DNA of 64,000 nucleotides. Origin: PRO6 sp035565775 (GTDB lineage Bacteria > Pseudomonadota > Alphaproteobacteria > Rhizobiales > Xanthobacteraceae). The notes below the pieces were generated by a model that worked only from the letters and a program-made list of their open reading frames with translations, made no database searches and was not told where the DNA came from. The stretch is taken from NCBI GenBank assembly GCA_035565775.1, contig DATMRW010000008.1, positions 169,530-233,529 on the forward strand. Direction: 5' to 3'. A program made the position numbers and the translations under genes. Position 1 is the stretch's first letter. Each line of letters starts with the position of its first letter. Of this stretch, positions 16,415-24,318 are shown in pieces.

Positions 16415-18058
16415 CTAGCTTGGCTTCACCCGCTTGATATTCGGGGCCGGAAGGCCCTCGATCATCACATTGATGCACGCGGGTTTCCCGCTTGCATGCG
16501 CTGCATCGAGCGCCGCTGCGAGCTCTTCCGGCGTCGTCGCCAGCGCCCCGAAACCGCCAAGCGCAACGGCCACCTGATCATATCGCGATGGCAGCAGTTC
16601 GCAGTGGCGGGCGCGCTCCTTGCCGTAGTTGCGAAGCTGAATCTGATATTCGGCATTCCAGCGCGCATCGTTGCCGACCACCACGATGATCGGAAGGTTG
16701 TAGCGCACGGCCGTATCAAACTCCGCCATGTGAAAGCCGAAGGTACCGTCGCCAAGAACAGCAACAACCGGCCGATCAGGCGTCAGCGTTTTCGCGGCGA
16801 TCGCAAATGGAATCGATGCGCCGATGGTGCCCGACACGCCATTGACGAGCCGCCGCTCGCTGCGCACTGCGGCCTGCGGCCACTGGCCGATTTCGCCGCC
16901 GTCGCACACCAGCGTGCCGCCGGGGTGGCGTTGGAGAAAAGCGTCCACCGCGCGGCAAAGCTCGACCGGATGCAGGCGGCCGTCCTTGCCGCGGGCAGCA
17001 TCCCATTCCGGCGGCCTGTAGGACAGTGCTTCGCGGACGTGGCCAAGCCACTGCGATGGCATTTTGTCGGCCTGCTCGCCAAACTTTTCGGCAAGGGCCT
17101 CGAGCATCGGCTTTGCCTCAGCGATCCCGGAAAAAATCAAGCGCTCACCCTTCGCGCGCGACACTCGCGCGACCAGAGCGGGATCGGGATCGATGACGAT
17201 GAAACGCGCAGCATCCGACACGGCCGGCGCATTGCCGAATTTGAGCGTGAAATCGAGCGGCTTGCCGATCAGAACCAGAAGATCGGCCTCGCTCAAAATC
17301 TCGCCAAAGCTGCCGAGGCTCGGATCGTTTACCCCGCGCGGGCTTTCCATGCCGATGGCCGGGATGCGAGACGCCTGCTCCAGCGCCGCGCGCATTGCCC
17401 GGCCCTCGGCGTCGCATGCCGCGGGGCCGCACAAGATCAGGGGGCGCTGCGCATTTCGCAACTGCTCGATCAGCCCTTCGATCACCCCCGCATCAGGCAC
17501 GCTGCGGTCCGGCTGCGCGGCATCACCTGAGAATGCGATACTGCCTTCATCAACCGCCTGCTCCAGCAGATCCACCGGGAGGCTGAGATGAACAGGCCCT
17601 GGCCGTCCTTCTCCCGCAATCTTCATCGCCTTCACGATGTCGTCCTGCAGCGTCGCGAGCGACGAAGCCGTCCACGATGCCTTCGTCATCGGCCTTGCGA
17701 TGTCCGCCTGCGCCATTTCCTGAAAGGCACCTAGGCCAAGTTCGTTCAAGCCGGCGTGGCCTGACAGCAGCACCATCGGCGACTCCGCCGCAAGCGCAGT
17801 GAACAGCGCCGCCGCGCCGTTGGAGTGCCCCTGCCCGCCCGTCACCAACGCGATGCCGACCTCACCCGTCAGCCGCCCCCATGCATCAGCCATGTGAACG
17901 CAAGCCGCCTCCTGCCGGACGTGCACGATGTCGATATCAGTTGCGAGCAGCGCATCGAATACAGGCATGATGTGATTGCCGGAGAGCGTGAAAATGCGCT
18001 TCACTCCCATCCGCTCGAGAGTTCTGGCCACAATATCGGCGCCGCGCATCGCTTTCAT
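16415..18058 (-). CDS. ThDP-dependent decarboxylase/lyase of unknown substrate
   Basis: A 547-residue three-domain thiamine diphosphate enzyme of the acetolactate synthase/oxalyl-CoA decarboxylase superfamily. The PYR domain carries the catalytic glutamate (VRQEAACVHMADAWG, Glu50). The ThDP/metal motif in the PP domain runs from GDG (436-438) to Asn463 (GDGTFGFHMAEF to VVGND), followed by RWNAEYQIQLRNYG. It lacks a clear FAD or CoA signature. In context it could decarboxylate sulfopyruvate (the role of ComDE, normally two subunits) or condense an aldehyde as Xsc does; neither is shown by sequence. It lies 83 bases after the flavoprotein gene in the same operon. Confidence 0.75.
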   Translation of the reverse strand: MKAMRGADIVARTLERMGVKRIFTLSGNHIMPVFDALLATDIDIVHVRQEAACVHMADAWGRLTGEVGIALVTGGQGHSNGAAALFTALAAESPMVLLSGHAGLNELGLGAFQEMAQADIARPMTKASWTASSLATLQDDIVKAMKIAGEGRPGPVHLSLPVDLLEQAVDEGSIAFSGDAAQPDRSVPDAGVIEGLIEQLRNAQRPLILCGPAACDAEGRAMRAALEQASRIPAIGMESPRGVNDPSLGSFGEILSEADLLVLIGKPLDFTLKFGNAPAVSDAARFIVIDPDPALVARVSRAKGERLIFSGIAEAKPMLEALAEKFGEQADKMPSQWLGHVREALSYRPPEWDAARGKDGRLHPVELCRAVDAFLQRHPGGTLVCDGGEIGQWPQAAVRSERRLVNGVSGTIGASIPFAIAAKTLTPDRPVVAVLGDGTFGFHMAEFDTAVRYNLPIIVVVGNDARWNAEYQIQLRNYGKERARHCELLPSRYDQVAVALGGFGALATTPEELAAALDAAHASGKPACINVMIEGLPAPNIKRVKPS

Positions 18059-18141
18059 ATCGTTTCAATCTCCGTATTGCTCAGAGTGACCGCGCGCCGA
18101 GAGAGCTATCACGCGCAATGGCCTGGCCGATCGCTTCGTTG

Positions 18142-19872
18142 TCAGGCAGCTTCGTCGATCAGCGTCTGCCCCGGCCGCACATGGGTGAAGGCAACGGGCT
18201 CAGTGGTTATCGCCAATGCATCGCCACGCTGACGCACGACGGTGTAGCGCGACGTTTCGAGATCGGACGTCTCCGGAAAATCCTCGCGGAAATGCGCGCC
18301 GCGACTATCCGTGCGAGCAATCGCCGCCGCGCAGATCACCTGACTGACGGCGATGAGGTTTTCCAGATTCAGGCGGTCCATCCATGTGAGGTTGTAGCGC
18401 CGGTCGCCATCAGGCGCGCCGGTCGCTGCGACCGCTTGCGCAAGATCGGCGAGCGCATCCGTCGCGCGGCCAAGCCCCTCGGCGGTGCGCAGGATCCCGA
18501 CATCATCCCACATGATATCGTAAAGCGCCTCGCGGATGGCGGACAAATCGCCTGAAGGGCGGCCAAGCGGCCCATAGGCGCGCTCGATGCCGCGCGAAAT
18601 CGCATCCGTATCGGGATCGGCGAGCGTGCCGCCGCGCGCCACCGCCTGGGCCATCGCTGTCCCCGCGACGCCGCCGAAGACGGTGGAGTTCGCAACGCCA
18701 TTGCCGCCGAGGCGGTTGGCGCCGTGGACGCCGCCGGTGTCCTCGCCGGCCGCGTAGAGACGCGGCAACTCTGTGCCGCAGTCGCCGCGGAACACGACGC
18801 CGCCCATCATGTAGTGGGCCGTGGGGACCACCTCGACGCGGCCACCGGCAAGATCGAAGCCGCAATCGGCGCAGCGCTCGACCATGCCCTTGAACTTCTT
18901 CGTGACCTCGGCGGGGCCCAGATGCGACATCTGAATATAGACGCCGCCATTCTTCGTCGCAAAACCATCGCGGATGCGGCGAATGATCGACCGGCTCACC
19001 ACATCGCGCGTCGCGCGCTCGCCGCGCTCATCGTAAAGATGCATGAAGCGCTCGCCGGTTGAATCCAGCAACCAGCCGCCCGCGCCGCGCAAGCCTTCCT
19101 CGAGCACAGTGCCGTTCATACGCGTGCCCGCGCCGGCGAGCAGCCCGGTCGGATGGAATTGCACCATCTCCATGTCGCGCAGCGGCAGGCCGGCCCGCAA
19201 AGCCATCGCAAGGCCGTCGCAGGTCTTGTCGCCGGATGGCGTATGATACTTGTACATGGTCGGGCCGCCGCCGGTCGCGAGCAGCGTCGCCTTGGCGCGC
19301 ACGAGCAGCGGTTCGCCGCTGCGCATGTCCAGCATCAGGACGCCGGCGAGGCCCGAGCCGTCGGCGGCTGGGATCAGCTCAAGCGCACGATGATCCTCAA
19401 GGCGTTTCACATCGCGCCGCCAGACCTGCTCGGACAAGCGGTTGATGATCTCGATGCCGGTGAGGTCGCCCTTGTGCACGGTGCGATCGAAGGTCTGCCC
19501 GGCAAAGGCCTTCTGGTGAACGCTGCCGTCAGGATTGCGATCGAAGAAACAGCCGAGCTCGTTTTCAAGCTGGCGGATGCGCACTTGCGCTTCGGTGACG
19601 AGCGTCCAGGCCAGTTCCTGATTGTTAAGCCACTTGCCGCCCTCGATCGTATCCATGAAATGCCGCTCGACCGAGTCCCCCGGCGCGAGCGCTACATTGT
19701 AGCCGCCCTGCACCATGCGGGTGCAGCCGCATTTGCCGAGCAGCCCCTTCACCGCAATCGTCACATCGAGATCGGGGTTGGTCTTTTTCGCATGCAGCGC
19801 CGCGAACAGCCCTGCGCCACCGGAGCCGAGTATCAGAATATCAGTATCGACGCGCTTCAAGGCGGGTGTCAT
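18142..19872 (-). CDS. Succinate dehydrogenase/fumarate reductase-like flavoprotein
   Basis: A 576-residue FAD subunit. The dinucleotide fold is ILILGSGGAGLFAALHA. Substrate-site motifs are present: QFHPTGL, EEGLRGAGGWLLDSTGERF, ATRDVVSR (catalytic Arg), AHYMMGG and GANRLGGN (carboxylate-binding Arg). The segment aligned with the SHT-x-x-AQGG motif, whose His binds FAD covalently in Sdh and Frd, reads GCTRMVQGG, so that His is replaced by Cys50 and FAD is probably non-covalent. The gene overlaps the fumarase-like beta gene by ATGA. Together with the FeS and membrane subunits upstream it forms a complex that would desaturate or reduce a succinate-like acid, with electrons to or from quinone. 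Confidence 0.8.
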   Translation of the reverse strand: MTPALKRVDTDILILGSGGAGLFAALHAKKTNPDLDVTIAVKGLLGKCGCTRMVQGGYNVALAPGDSVERHFMDTIEGGKWLNNQELAWTLVTEAQVRIRQLENELGCFFDRNPDGSVHQKAFAGQTFDRTVHKGDLTGIEIINRLSEQVWRRDVKRLEDHRALELIPAADGSGLAGVLMLDMRSGEPLLVRAKATLLATGGGPTMYKYHTPSGDKTCDGLAMALRAGLPLRDMEMVQFHPTGLLAGAGTRMNGTVLEEGLRGAGGWLLDSTGERFMHLYDERGERATRDVVSRSIIRRIRDGFATKNGGVYIQMSHLGPAEVTKKFKGMVERCADCGFDLAGGRVEVVPTAHYMMGGVVFRGDCGTELPRLYAAGEDTGGVHGANRLGGNGVANSTVFGGVAGTAMAQAVARGGTLADPDTDAISRGIERAYGPLGRPSGDLSAIREALYDIMWDDVGILRTAEGLGRATDALADLAQAVAATGAPDGDRRYNLTWMDRLNLENLIAVSQVICAAAIARTDSRGAHFREDFPETSDLETSRYTVVRQRGDALAITTEPVAFTHVRPGQTLIDEAA

Positions 19873-20480
19873 TTGGCGGCCCCAATGCTCGCGATGATGG
19901 CATCGCGACGGCTCGCGACATCCTGTTGCACGTCGCGAAACAGCGAGCCGCCATGCGAGTCCATGCCGACCAGCAGCGGCCCGAAATCGCGGATACGGAA
20001 TTTCCACAAACTTTCGGGATGTAGATCGTCAAGGTCTATGTCCTCGATCTCCTCGATCCATGTGGTCTGCAGCGCCGCAGCGCCGCCCACAACCGCGAGA
20101 TACGCACCGCCAAGCTCGGCGAACGCATCAAGAGTGTCCTGCCCCATCCCGCCCTTGCCGATGATGATGCGAACGCCCTGCTGCTCCATCAGCGGCCTTG
20201 TGAACCGCTCCATCCGCATCGAGGTGGTGGTGCCGATGCAGAACGGCTTGTAGCCGACCGGCGCATCCGCCCCGGCGGGGACGCGATGAACGTTCGGCGC
20301 GGTGTGGATCACCGCATGGCCGCGCAAATCGAGGCGCGTCTTGCGACCGCGATCGAACATGTGGATCTGCGTCGCGTCGCGAATACCAAACAGCGTCCGC
20401 TGCAACGTCACCGTGTCCCCGACCTTGAGTGACCGCACCCTGTCGGCATCGATCGGCATATCAAGAACGTGGTGCGCCAT
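19869..20480 (-). CDS. Class I fumarase/L-tartrate dehydratase-like beta subunit
   Basis: A 203-residue C-terminal-type subunit of the iron-sulfur hydro-lyase family. Conserved features are GYKPFCIGTTTSMRMERF (the TTSxRM motif), IIIGKGGMG and IRDFGPLLVGMDSHG. It completes the active site made with the alpha subunit encoded just upstream. The ATG at 20480 follows GGTGGAGACAGG. It ends in an ATGA overlap with the flavoprotein gene. The reaction is reversible hydration of an enedioate to a 2-hydroxyacid: fumarate to malate, or tartrate dehydration. Here a sulfoacrylate-to-sulfolactate role is proposed from context. Confidence 0.85.
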   Translation of the reverse strand: MAHHVLDMPIDADRVRSLKVGDTVTLQRTLFGIRDATQIHMFDRGRKTRLDLRGHAVIHTAPNVHRVPAGADAPVGYKPFCIGTTTSMRMERFTRPLMEQQGVRIIIGKGGMGQDTLDAFAELGGAYLAVVGGAAALQTTWIEEIEDIDLDDLHPESLWKFRIRDFGPLLVGMDSHGGSLFRDVQQDVASRRDAIIASIGAAK

Positions 20481-20507
20481 GCCCTGTCTCCACCCTGCCC
20501 GCCGCAA

Positions 20508-21380
20508 TCAATTGTACGAAATGCCGTTCGGCGTCAGCGTCGCCACCGCGCGCCGCGCCGAATGGCATTGGATGTTCACCGCCACCGGGTTCTGCGTGAT
20601 GTGCGTCGCGGCGACTTCGACATGCACTGCAAAGCTGGTAGAGCGGCCGCCAAGCCCTTGCGGGCCGATGCCAAGCTCGTTCACCGCGTCGGAGAGCTGG
20701 GCCTCAATCAGTGCCCCTTCCTCGTCGGAACACACCGAGCGCAGCGGCCGCGTCGCCGCCACCTTCGCCAGATGCATGCAGAGATCAGAAGTGCCGCCAA
20801 TGCCGACGCCGACGATGGTCGGCGGGCAGACACGGCCGCCGAGCTCGATGACGCGATCGATCACGAAGCGCTTGACCGCATTGATGCCGTCCGACGGCAG
20901 CAGCATTTTCAGAAACGAGCCGTTCTCCGAACCTGAGCCCTTCGGGATCATCTCCACGGCAACGGTTTCTTCCCGATCGTCGAAGTCGACATTGATGATC
21001 GGAACACGAATCCCGCACGAGGTCTGGTTGTTCTTGCGCGTGATCGGATGGACGACCGAGGAGCGCAGCGAATGCTCCTTGGTGGCGCGCTCGCAGCCGC
21101 GCCGGATCGCGGCCTTGACGTCAGCGCCATCGAAGCTGACATTGCGGCCGATGGTGACGTTGTAGATCGGAATGCCCGTATCCTGACAAAGGATGTTTCG
21201 GGTGCGCTCCGCGACCGCGATGTTCTCGATCATCGTTCCCAGAATGGCGCGGCCGGTGTCACTGGTCTCCTTCTGCATCAGCGTCTGGAAGCCGGCCTTC
21301 ACATCGGGCGGCAAAAGTTTCAGGGCGCGGACATAGAGGTCCTTGCTGACTTCCTCGACGGCATCGATATCGAGCTTCAT
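20508..21380 (-). CDS. Class I fumarase/L-tartrate dehydratase-like alpha subunit
   Basis: A 290-residue [4Fe-4S] subunit. The three expected cluster cysteines are visible in ILCQDTG (near residue 65), GGTSDLCMHLAK (near 200) and NIQCHSARRA (near 272). SLRSSVVHPITRKNN and TSCGIRVPI also match the family. The second of two tandem ATGs (21380) has GGGAG at six bases and is preferred. It is separated from the SdhC-like gene by ~50 bases and from the beta gene by 27. Placing a hydratase inside an Sdh operon strongly suggests that it acts on the product of that dehydrogenase. Confidence 0.88.
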   Translation of the reverse strand: MKLDIDAVEEVSKDLYVRALKLLPPDVKAGFQTLMQKETSDTGRAILGTMIENIAVAERTRNILCQDTGIPIYNVTIGRNVSFDGADVKAAIRRGCERATKEHSLRSSVVHPITRKNNQTSCGIRVPIINVDFDDREETVAVEMIPKGSGSENGSFLKMLLPSDGINAVKRFVIDRVIELGGRVCPPTIVGVGIGGTSDLCMHLAKVAATRPLRSVCSDEEGALIEAQLSDAVNELGIGPQGLGGRSTSFAVHVEVAATHITQNPVAVNIQCHSARRAVATLTPNGISYN

Positions 21381-21430
21381 CATCGTCTCCCAGATCCAGG
21401 TTCGCGTCGGTCAACTCGACCAGCGAACAA

Positions 21431-21772
21431 TCATGCCCCGCTCAGCAGGAACAGCAGGCCAACGGCGAGAGTGACAGCCAGGCTGCTCGACACGAGCACC
21501 GCGGTACGGCCGCGGAATGACAGGAATTCGATTGCGAGCACACGCAAGCCGAGCAGCATGTGCAGTGCGAGCGAGCAGACGAGCCCCCACTCAGCGAAAC
21601 GCACCATCGCGTTGTTGGTCAGGTCGAGAAAGCTTTGCAGCTGATGCGCGCCGCCCAGCGCTGTGCCGAGGGCAATGAAGTGCATCGGCAGGAAAAACGC
21701 GAGCGCCACGCCGGAAAGCCGGTGAAGAACGGCGGCGGACAGGCCCGGCTTGCGGATGAATTGGCTGATCAT
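21431..21772 (-). CDS. Succinate dehydrogenase cytochrome b556-like membrane anchor (SdhC type)
   Basis: A 113-residue membrane protein with three hydrophobic helices. It has the SdhC motifs LHRLSGVALAF (HRxSG, quinone-site region) near residue 17 and ALHMLLGLRVL (HxxxGxR, haem ligand histidine) near 82. The start overlaps the stop of the gene upstream by ATGA. It anchors the flavoprotein/FeS dimer and passes electrons to the quinone pool. It is shorter than many SdhC proteins at the N-terminus. Confidence 0.85.
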   Translation of the reverse strand: MISQFIRKPGLSAAVLHRLSGVALAFFLPMHFIALGTALGGAHQLQSFLDLTNNAMVRFAEWGLVCSLALHMLLGLRVLAIEFLSFRGRTAVLVSSSLAVTLAVGLLFLLSGA

Positions 21773-22098
21773 TTCATGAACACCGCCGCTGCGGCGCGAA
21801 GGCCGAGAACTGCGAGAGTGAGCGCGCAGGCAATCATCACGATATCCAGCGAGCGGCCGCGCCAGCCGGTCCATTCGCGCAGCACGCTGCGCAGGCCGAT
21901 CGGCACATGGATCGCCGCAGCGATGACGAACATGATGTAGAAGGCGAAGAATGCGCCGTTGCCTTGGGTCCGCGCCAAAATCTCAGAGGCGCTCAAGCCA
22001 CCGCGCACCGCATAGATGATGGTGCCGAGATGGAGGGCAACAGCGAGCGCCAGCACCATCGCGGTGCCGCGCTGGGCGAGATAGAGCAGCGGACTCAT
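21769..22098 (-). CDS. Succinate dehydrogenase-like second membrane anchor
   Basis: A 109-residue protein with three hydrophobic helices: MSPLLYLAQRGTAMVLALAV, FFAFYIMFVIAAAIHVPIG and a C-terminal IVMIACALTLAVLGLRA. Histidines in VALHLG and AAIHVPIGLRSVL could be haem or quinone ligands. It overlaps its neighbours on both sides by ATGA (four bases), so all three genes are translationally coupled. It resembles the SdhC/FrdC fold more than SdhD of E. coli, and takes the role of the second anchor by position. Confidence 0.8.
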   Translation of the reverse strand: MSPLLYLAQRGTAMVLALAVALHLGTIIYAVRGGLSASEILARTQGNGAFFAFYIMFVIAAAIHVPIGLRSVLREWTGWRGRSLDIVMIACALTLAVLGLRAAAAVFMK

Positions 22099-22856
22099 CG
22101 CTTCCCCCGCCAGCTTTTGAAGATGTTTCGCGCGGTCTCGCGCTTCAGGCCGGCGATGGAAAGCGTCGGCGAAAGCGCCTTCGGGCAGAAATCGGTGCAG
22201 CTCATGTGGCTATGGCAGGAGTGGCAACCGGCATCGCCGGAGACGGCGGCGAGACGGCTATCCTGGCCCTGATCGCGCACGTCATTGACGAGGCTCCAGG
22301 CCCGATTGAGCGCCGCGGGACCGAGATAGTCGGAATTCCACGCCACAACATCGCATGCCGAATAGCAGACCCCGCAATTGATGCATTCGATGCTGGCGTC
22401 GGCGGCCTGCCGCTCGGGCGTCGATGGCGCCACGATTGCAAAATCCTCCGGCGGCTCGTCGCCGGGCTCAAAATAGCCATGGGCATCGCGCCACTTGTTG
22501 AAGAACGGCTCCATGTCGACGGCGAGATCTTTGACGACAGGAAGGTTCTTCAGCGGCTCCAATGTCAGGCAGCCATTCTCCACGACATTGTCGACGCGGG
22601 TGCGGCAGGTCCAGCGCGGTCGGCCGTTCACGATCATCGCGCAGGAGCCGCACATGCCGACGCGGCACGCGAAGCGATAGGACAGGCTGGCGTCCTGCTC
22701 GCGCTGGATCTCGGTGACGGCATCGAGCACGGTCTGGCTGGCGCGGCGCGGCATCGAGAAGGTCTGGAAACCGCCCTCTTCGCTTCCCCGCCAGATGCGC
22801 ACTTCCAGCATTGCTCCATCCGATTGCTCGGCAACTGCCTGTGCTGGAACGGCCAT
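22095..22856 (-). CDS. Succinate dehydrogenase/fumarate reductase-like iron-sulfur subunit
   Basis: A 253-residue protein with the SdhB layout. The [2Fe-2S] site is CRVGMCGSCAMIVNGRPRWTC near residue 65. The [4Fe-4S] site is CINCGVCYSAC near 158. The cysteines for the [3Fe-4S] centre and last [4Fe-4S] ligand are in CHSCHSHMSCTDFCPK near 210. It passes electrons between the flavoprotein and the membrane anchors. It is the first gene of the operon, with GGAGGAAA before the ATG and a candidate promoter ~100 bases upstream. Normal Sdh operons have the order CDAB; here it is B-D-C-fumarase-A, so this is not the housekeeping copy. Confidence 0.88.
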   Translation of the reverse strand: MAVPAQAVAEQSDGAMLEVRIWRGSEEGGFQTFSMPRRASQTVLDAVTEIQREQDASLSYRFACRVGMCGSCAMIVNGRPRWTCRTRVDNVVENGCLTLEPLKNLPVVKDLAVDMEPFFNKWRDAHGYFEPGDEPPEDFAIVAPSTPERQAADASIECINCGVCYSACDVVAWNSDYLGPAALNRAWSLVNDVRDQGQDSRLAAVSGDAGCHSCHSHMSCTDFCPKALSPTLSIAGLKRETARNIFKSWRGKR

Positions 22857-22951
22857 CTGTCATTTCCTCCCGCGCGGCAAGATCTCTCGAAAAACATCCG
22901 AGCCGGTAGTGCTCGGATCGCCTCTCGGGCTCGCCCTTTGTCGTGGTCTGA

Positions 22952-23004
22952 ACGATATTCCGCGGCGACCGGATGTCAATAGACTTATAACATATATATG
23001 ACAT
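22952..23004 (-). promoter_or_regulatory. Candidate promoter and operator before the Sdh/Fum operon
   Basis: The 18-mer ATAACATATATATGACAT at 22987-23004 matches 14 of 18 positions of the suyA palindrome core. Seven bases downstream on the minus strand comes TTGACA (22974-22979), then 16 bases and TATCGT (22952-22957). Operator-to--35 spacing is the same seven bases as before the ABC operon. The rest of the gap 22857-23206 has no gene. Confidence 0.5.
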
Positions 23005-23206
23005 TAATTACGCAACAACAGTCACCGAACCGCCACTGCCCACGACCGGAAAGCCGGCCGGCGCGCGAGCACAGGTCATGCGTCACCTCACAAAGGCAAC
23101 GTAGCGGCGAATAAACGAAGATCTCGCCGGCAAGCGACGCACTTTCGGCGTGGCTCGATACGAGAGTCGCTAACCGCCAATCGACGGCGAGCGCGGAGAA
23201 CGCCGA

Positions 23207-24289
23207 TTAGCGCAGCTTGCCGCGCGCAGCCACCGGCAATGTGCCCAAAATCTCGTCGCCGCGCACCATCACAAGCTCGTCCACCATGTTGACGACGACG
23301 CAGACATGATTGGGCACGATGCGGACGATATCGCCGACCTGCGGCCCGGTGCTGCTTGCCGAAAGATCGAGAAACCCGTGCTCTTCGGCAAAGCCCTTGA
23401 TCCGCGCCTCCGGGTGCTCGAGGATTTTTCCGAACCCCTCGAGGCCGCCGGTATCCGCGGTGAGCGTCTTCGAGCCGGCATCGACGATGCCGCGGTCCGG
23501 CGCCGCCCGGCTCACCACCGTTGCATAGACATGCAGCGCACAGTCATCCCAATTTGCGACGCCGGTCGCAACCTGCATGCGGTCGTTGAAGATATAGGTC
23601 CCCGGCCGATGCTCGGTCGCGCCGCGAAGCCCATCGAGATGTGCCAGGTTCGGCGAGCCACCGGTCGACACAATTTTTGGGTCGCCGATCCCGGCATCGC
23701 GCAGACCCGCCAGCGCGGCGTCGAAAAATTTTTGCGCGAGCGGCCAACCCTGCTCGGTCGGATACAGCATCAAGCCTGCAAAGCTGAGCCCGTCAGTCGC
23801 CGCGATCTGGCGCGCGAGCACCACCGCCTCCCCCGGCGTCTCGACCCCAGCACGCTTGCGCCCGGTATCGCACTCGACCACCACCGGCAGCGCGCGGCCC
23901 GCGATGCGCGCCGCTTCGGCAAGCCCGCGGACCACCACCGGATTGTCGGCTGCGACCGTGACATCCGCGCTCCGGCGCAGCGCACCGAGCCGCGCCATCT
24001 TCTCGTCGCCGATCAGGTTGTAGCTGATCAAAATATTGTCGAGGCCGCCATCGGCCATGACTTCCGCCTCACCGAGCTTTTGGCAGGTGATGCCTTTTGC
24101 GCCGGCAGTTACCTGCGCGCGGGCGAGCAGCGGGCTTTTGTGCGTCTTGATGTGCGGGCGGTTGGCGACGCCGGCTTGGTCACAGATCGCCTGCACGCGT
24201 GCGATGTTGCGCTCGACGCGGTCCATGTCGATCACCACGGCAGGCGTGCCGTATTGGCGGGCTATTTTTGCAGCAAGTGCCGTCGTCAT
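23207..24289 (-). CDS. D-threonine aldolase-like PLP enzyme (alanine racemase N-terminal fold)
   Basis: A 360-residue fold-type III PLP enzyme of the D-threonine aldolase/DSD1 family. The N-terminal barrel has RPHIKTHK with the probable Schiff-base lysine (Lys48). VVVECDTGRKRAGVE and VSTGGSPNLAH bind the PLP phosphate. The C-terminal beta domain has VPNHVCVVVNM, the His-x-Cys pair that binds the divalent metal. Members cleave D-3-hydroxy amino acids (D-threonine, 3-hydroxyaspartate) or dehydrate D-serine. It is the last gene of the thiolase operon, 29 bases after the Nudix gene. Confidence 0.85.
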   Translation of the reverse strand: MTTALAAKIARQYGTPAVVIDMDRVERNIARVQAICDQAGVANRPHIKTHKSPLLARAQVTAGAKGITCQKLGEAEVMADGGLDNILISYNLIGDEKMARLGALRRSADVTVAADNPVVVRGLAEAARIAGRALPVVVECDTGRKRAGVETPGEAVVLARQIAATDGLSFAGLMLYPTEQGWPLAQKFFDAALAGLRDAGIGDPKIVSTGGSPNLAHLDGLRGATEHRPGTYIFNDRMQVATGVANWDDCALHVYATVVSRAAPDRGIVDAGSKTLTADTGGLEGFGKILEHPEARIKGFAEEHGFLDLSASSTGPQVGDIVRIVPNHVCVVVNMVDELVMVRGDEILGTLPVAARGKLR

Positions 24290-24318
24290 GGTGCCCCCGA
24301 ACTCAAGTCTGGCAGAAA

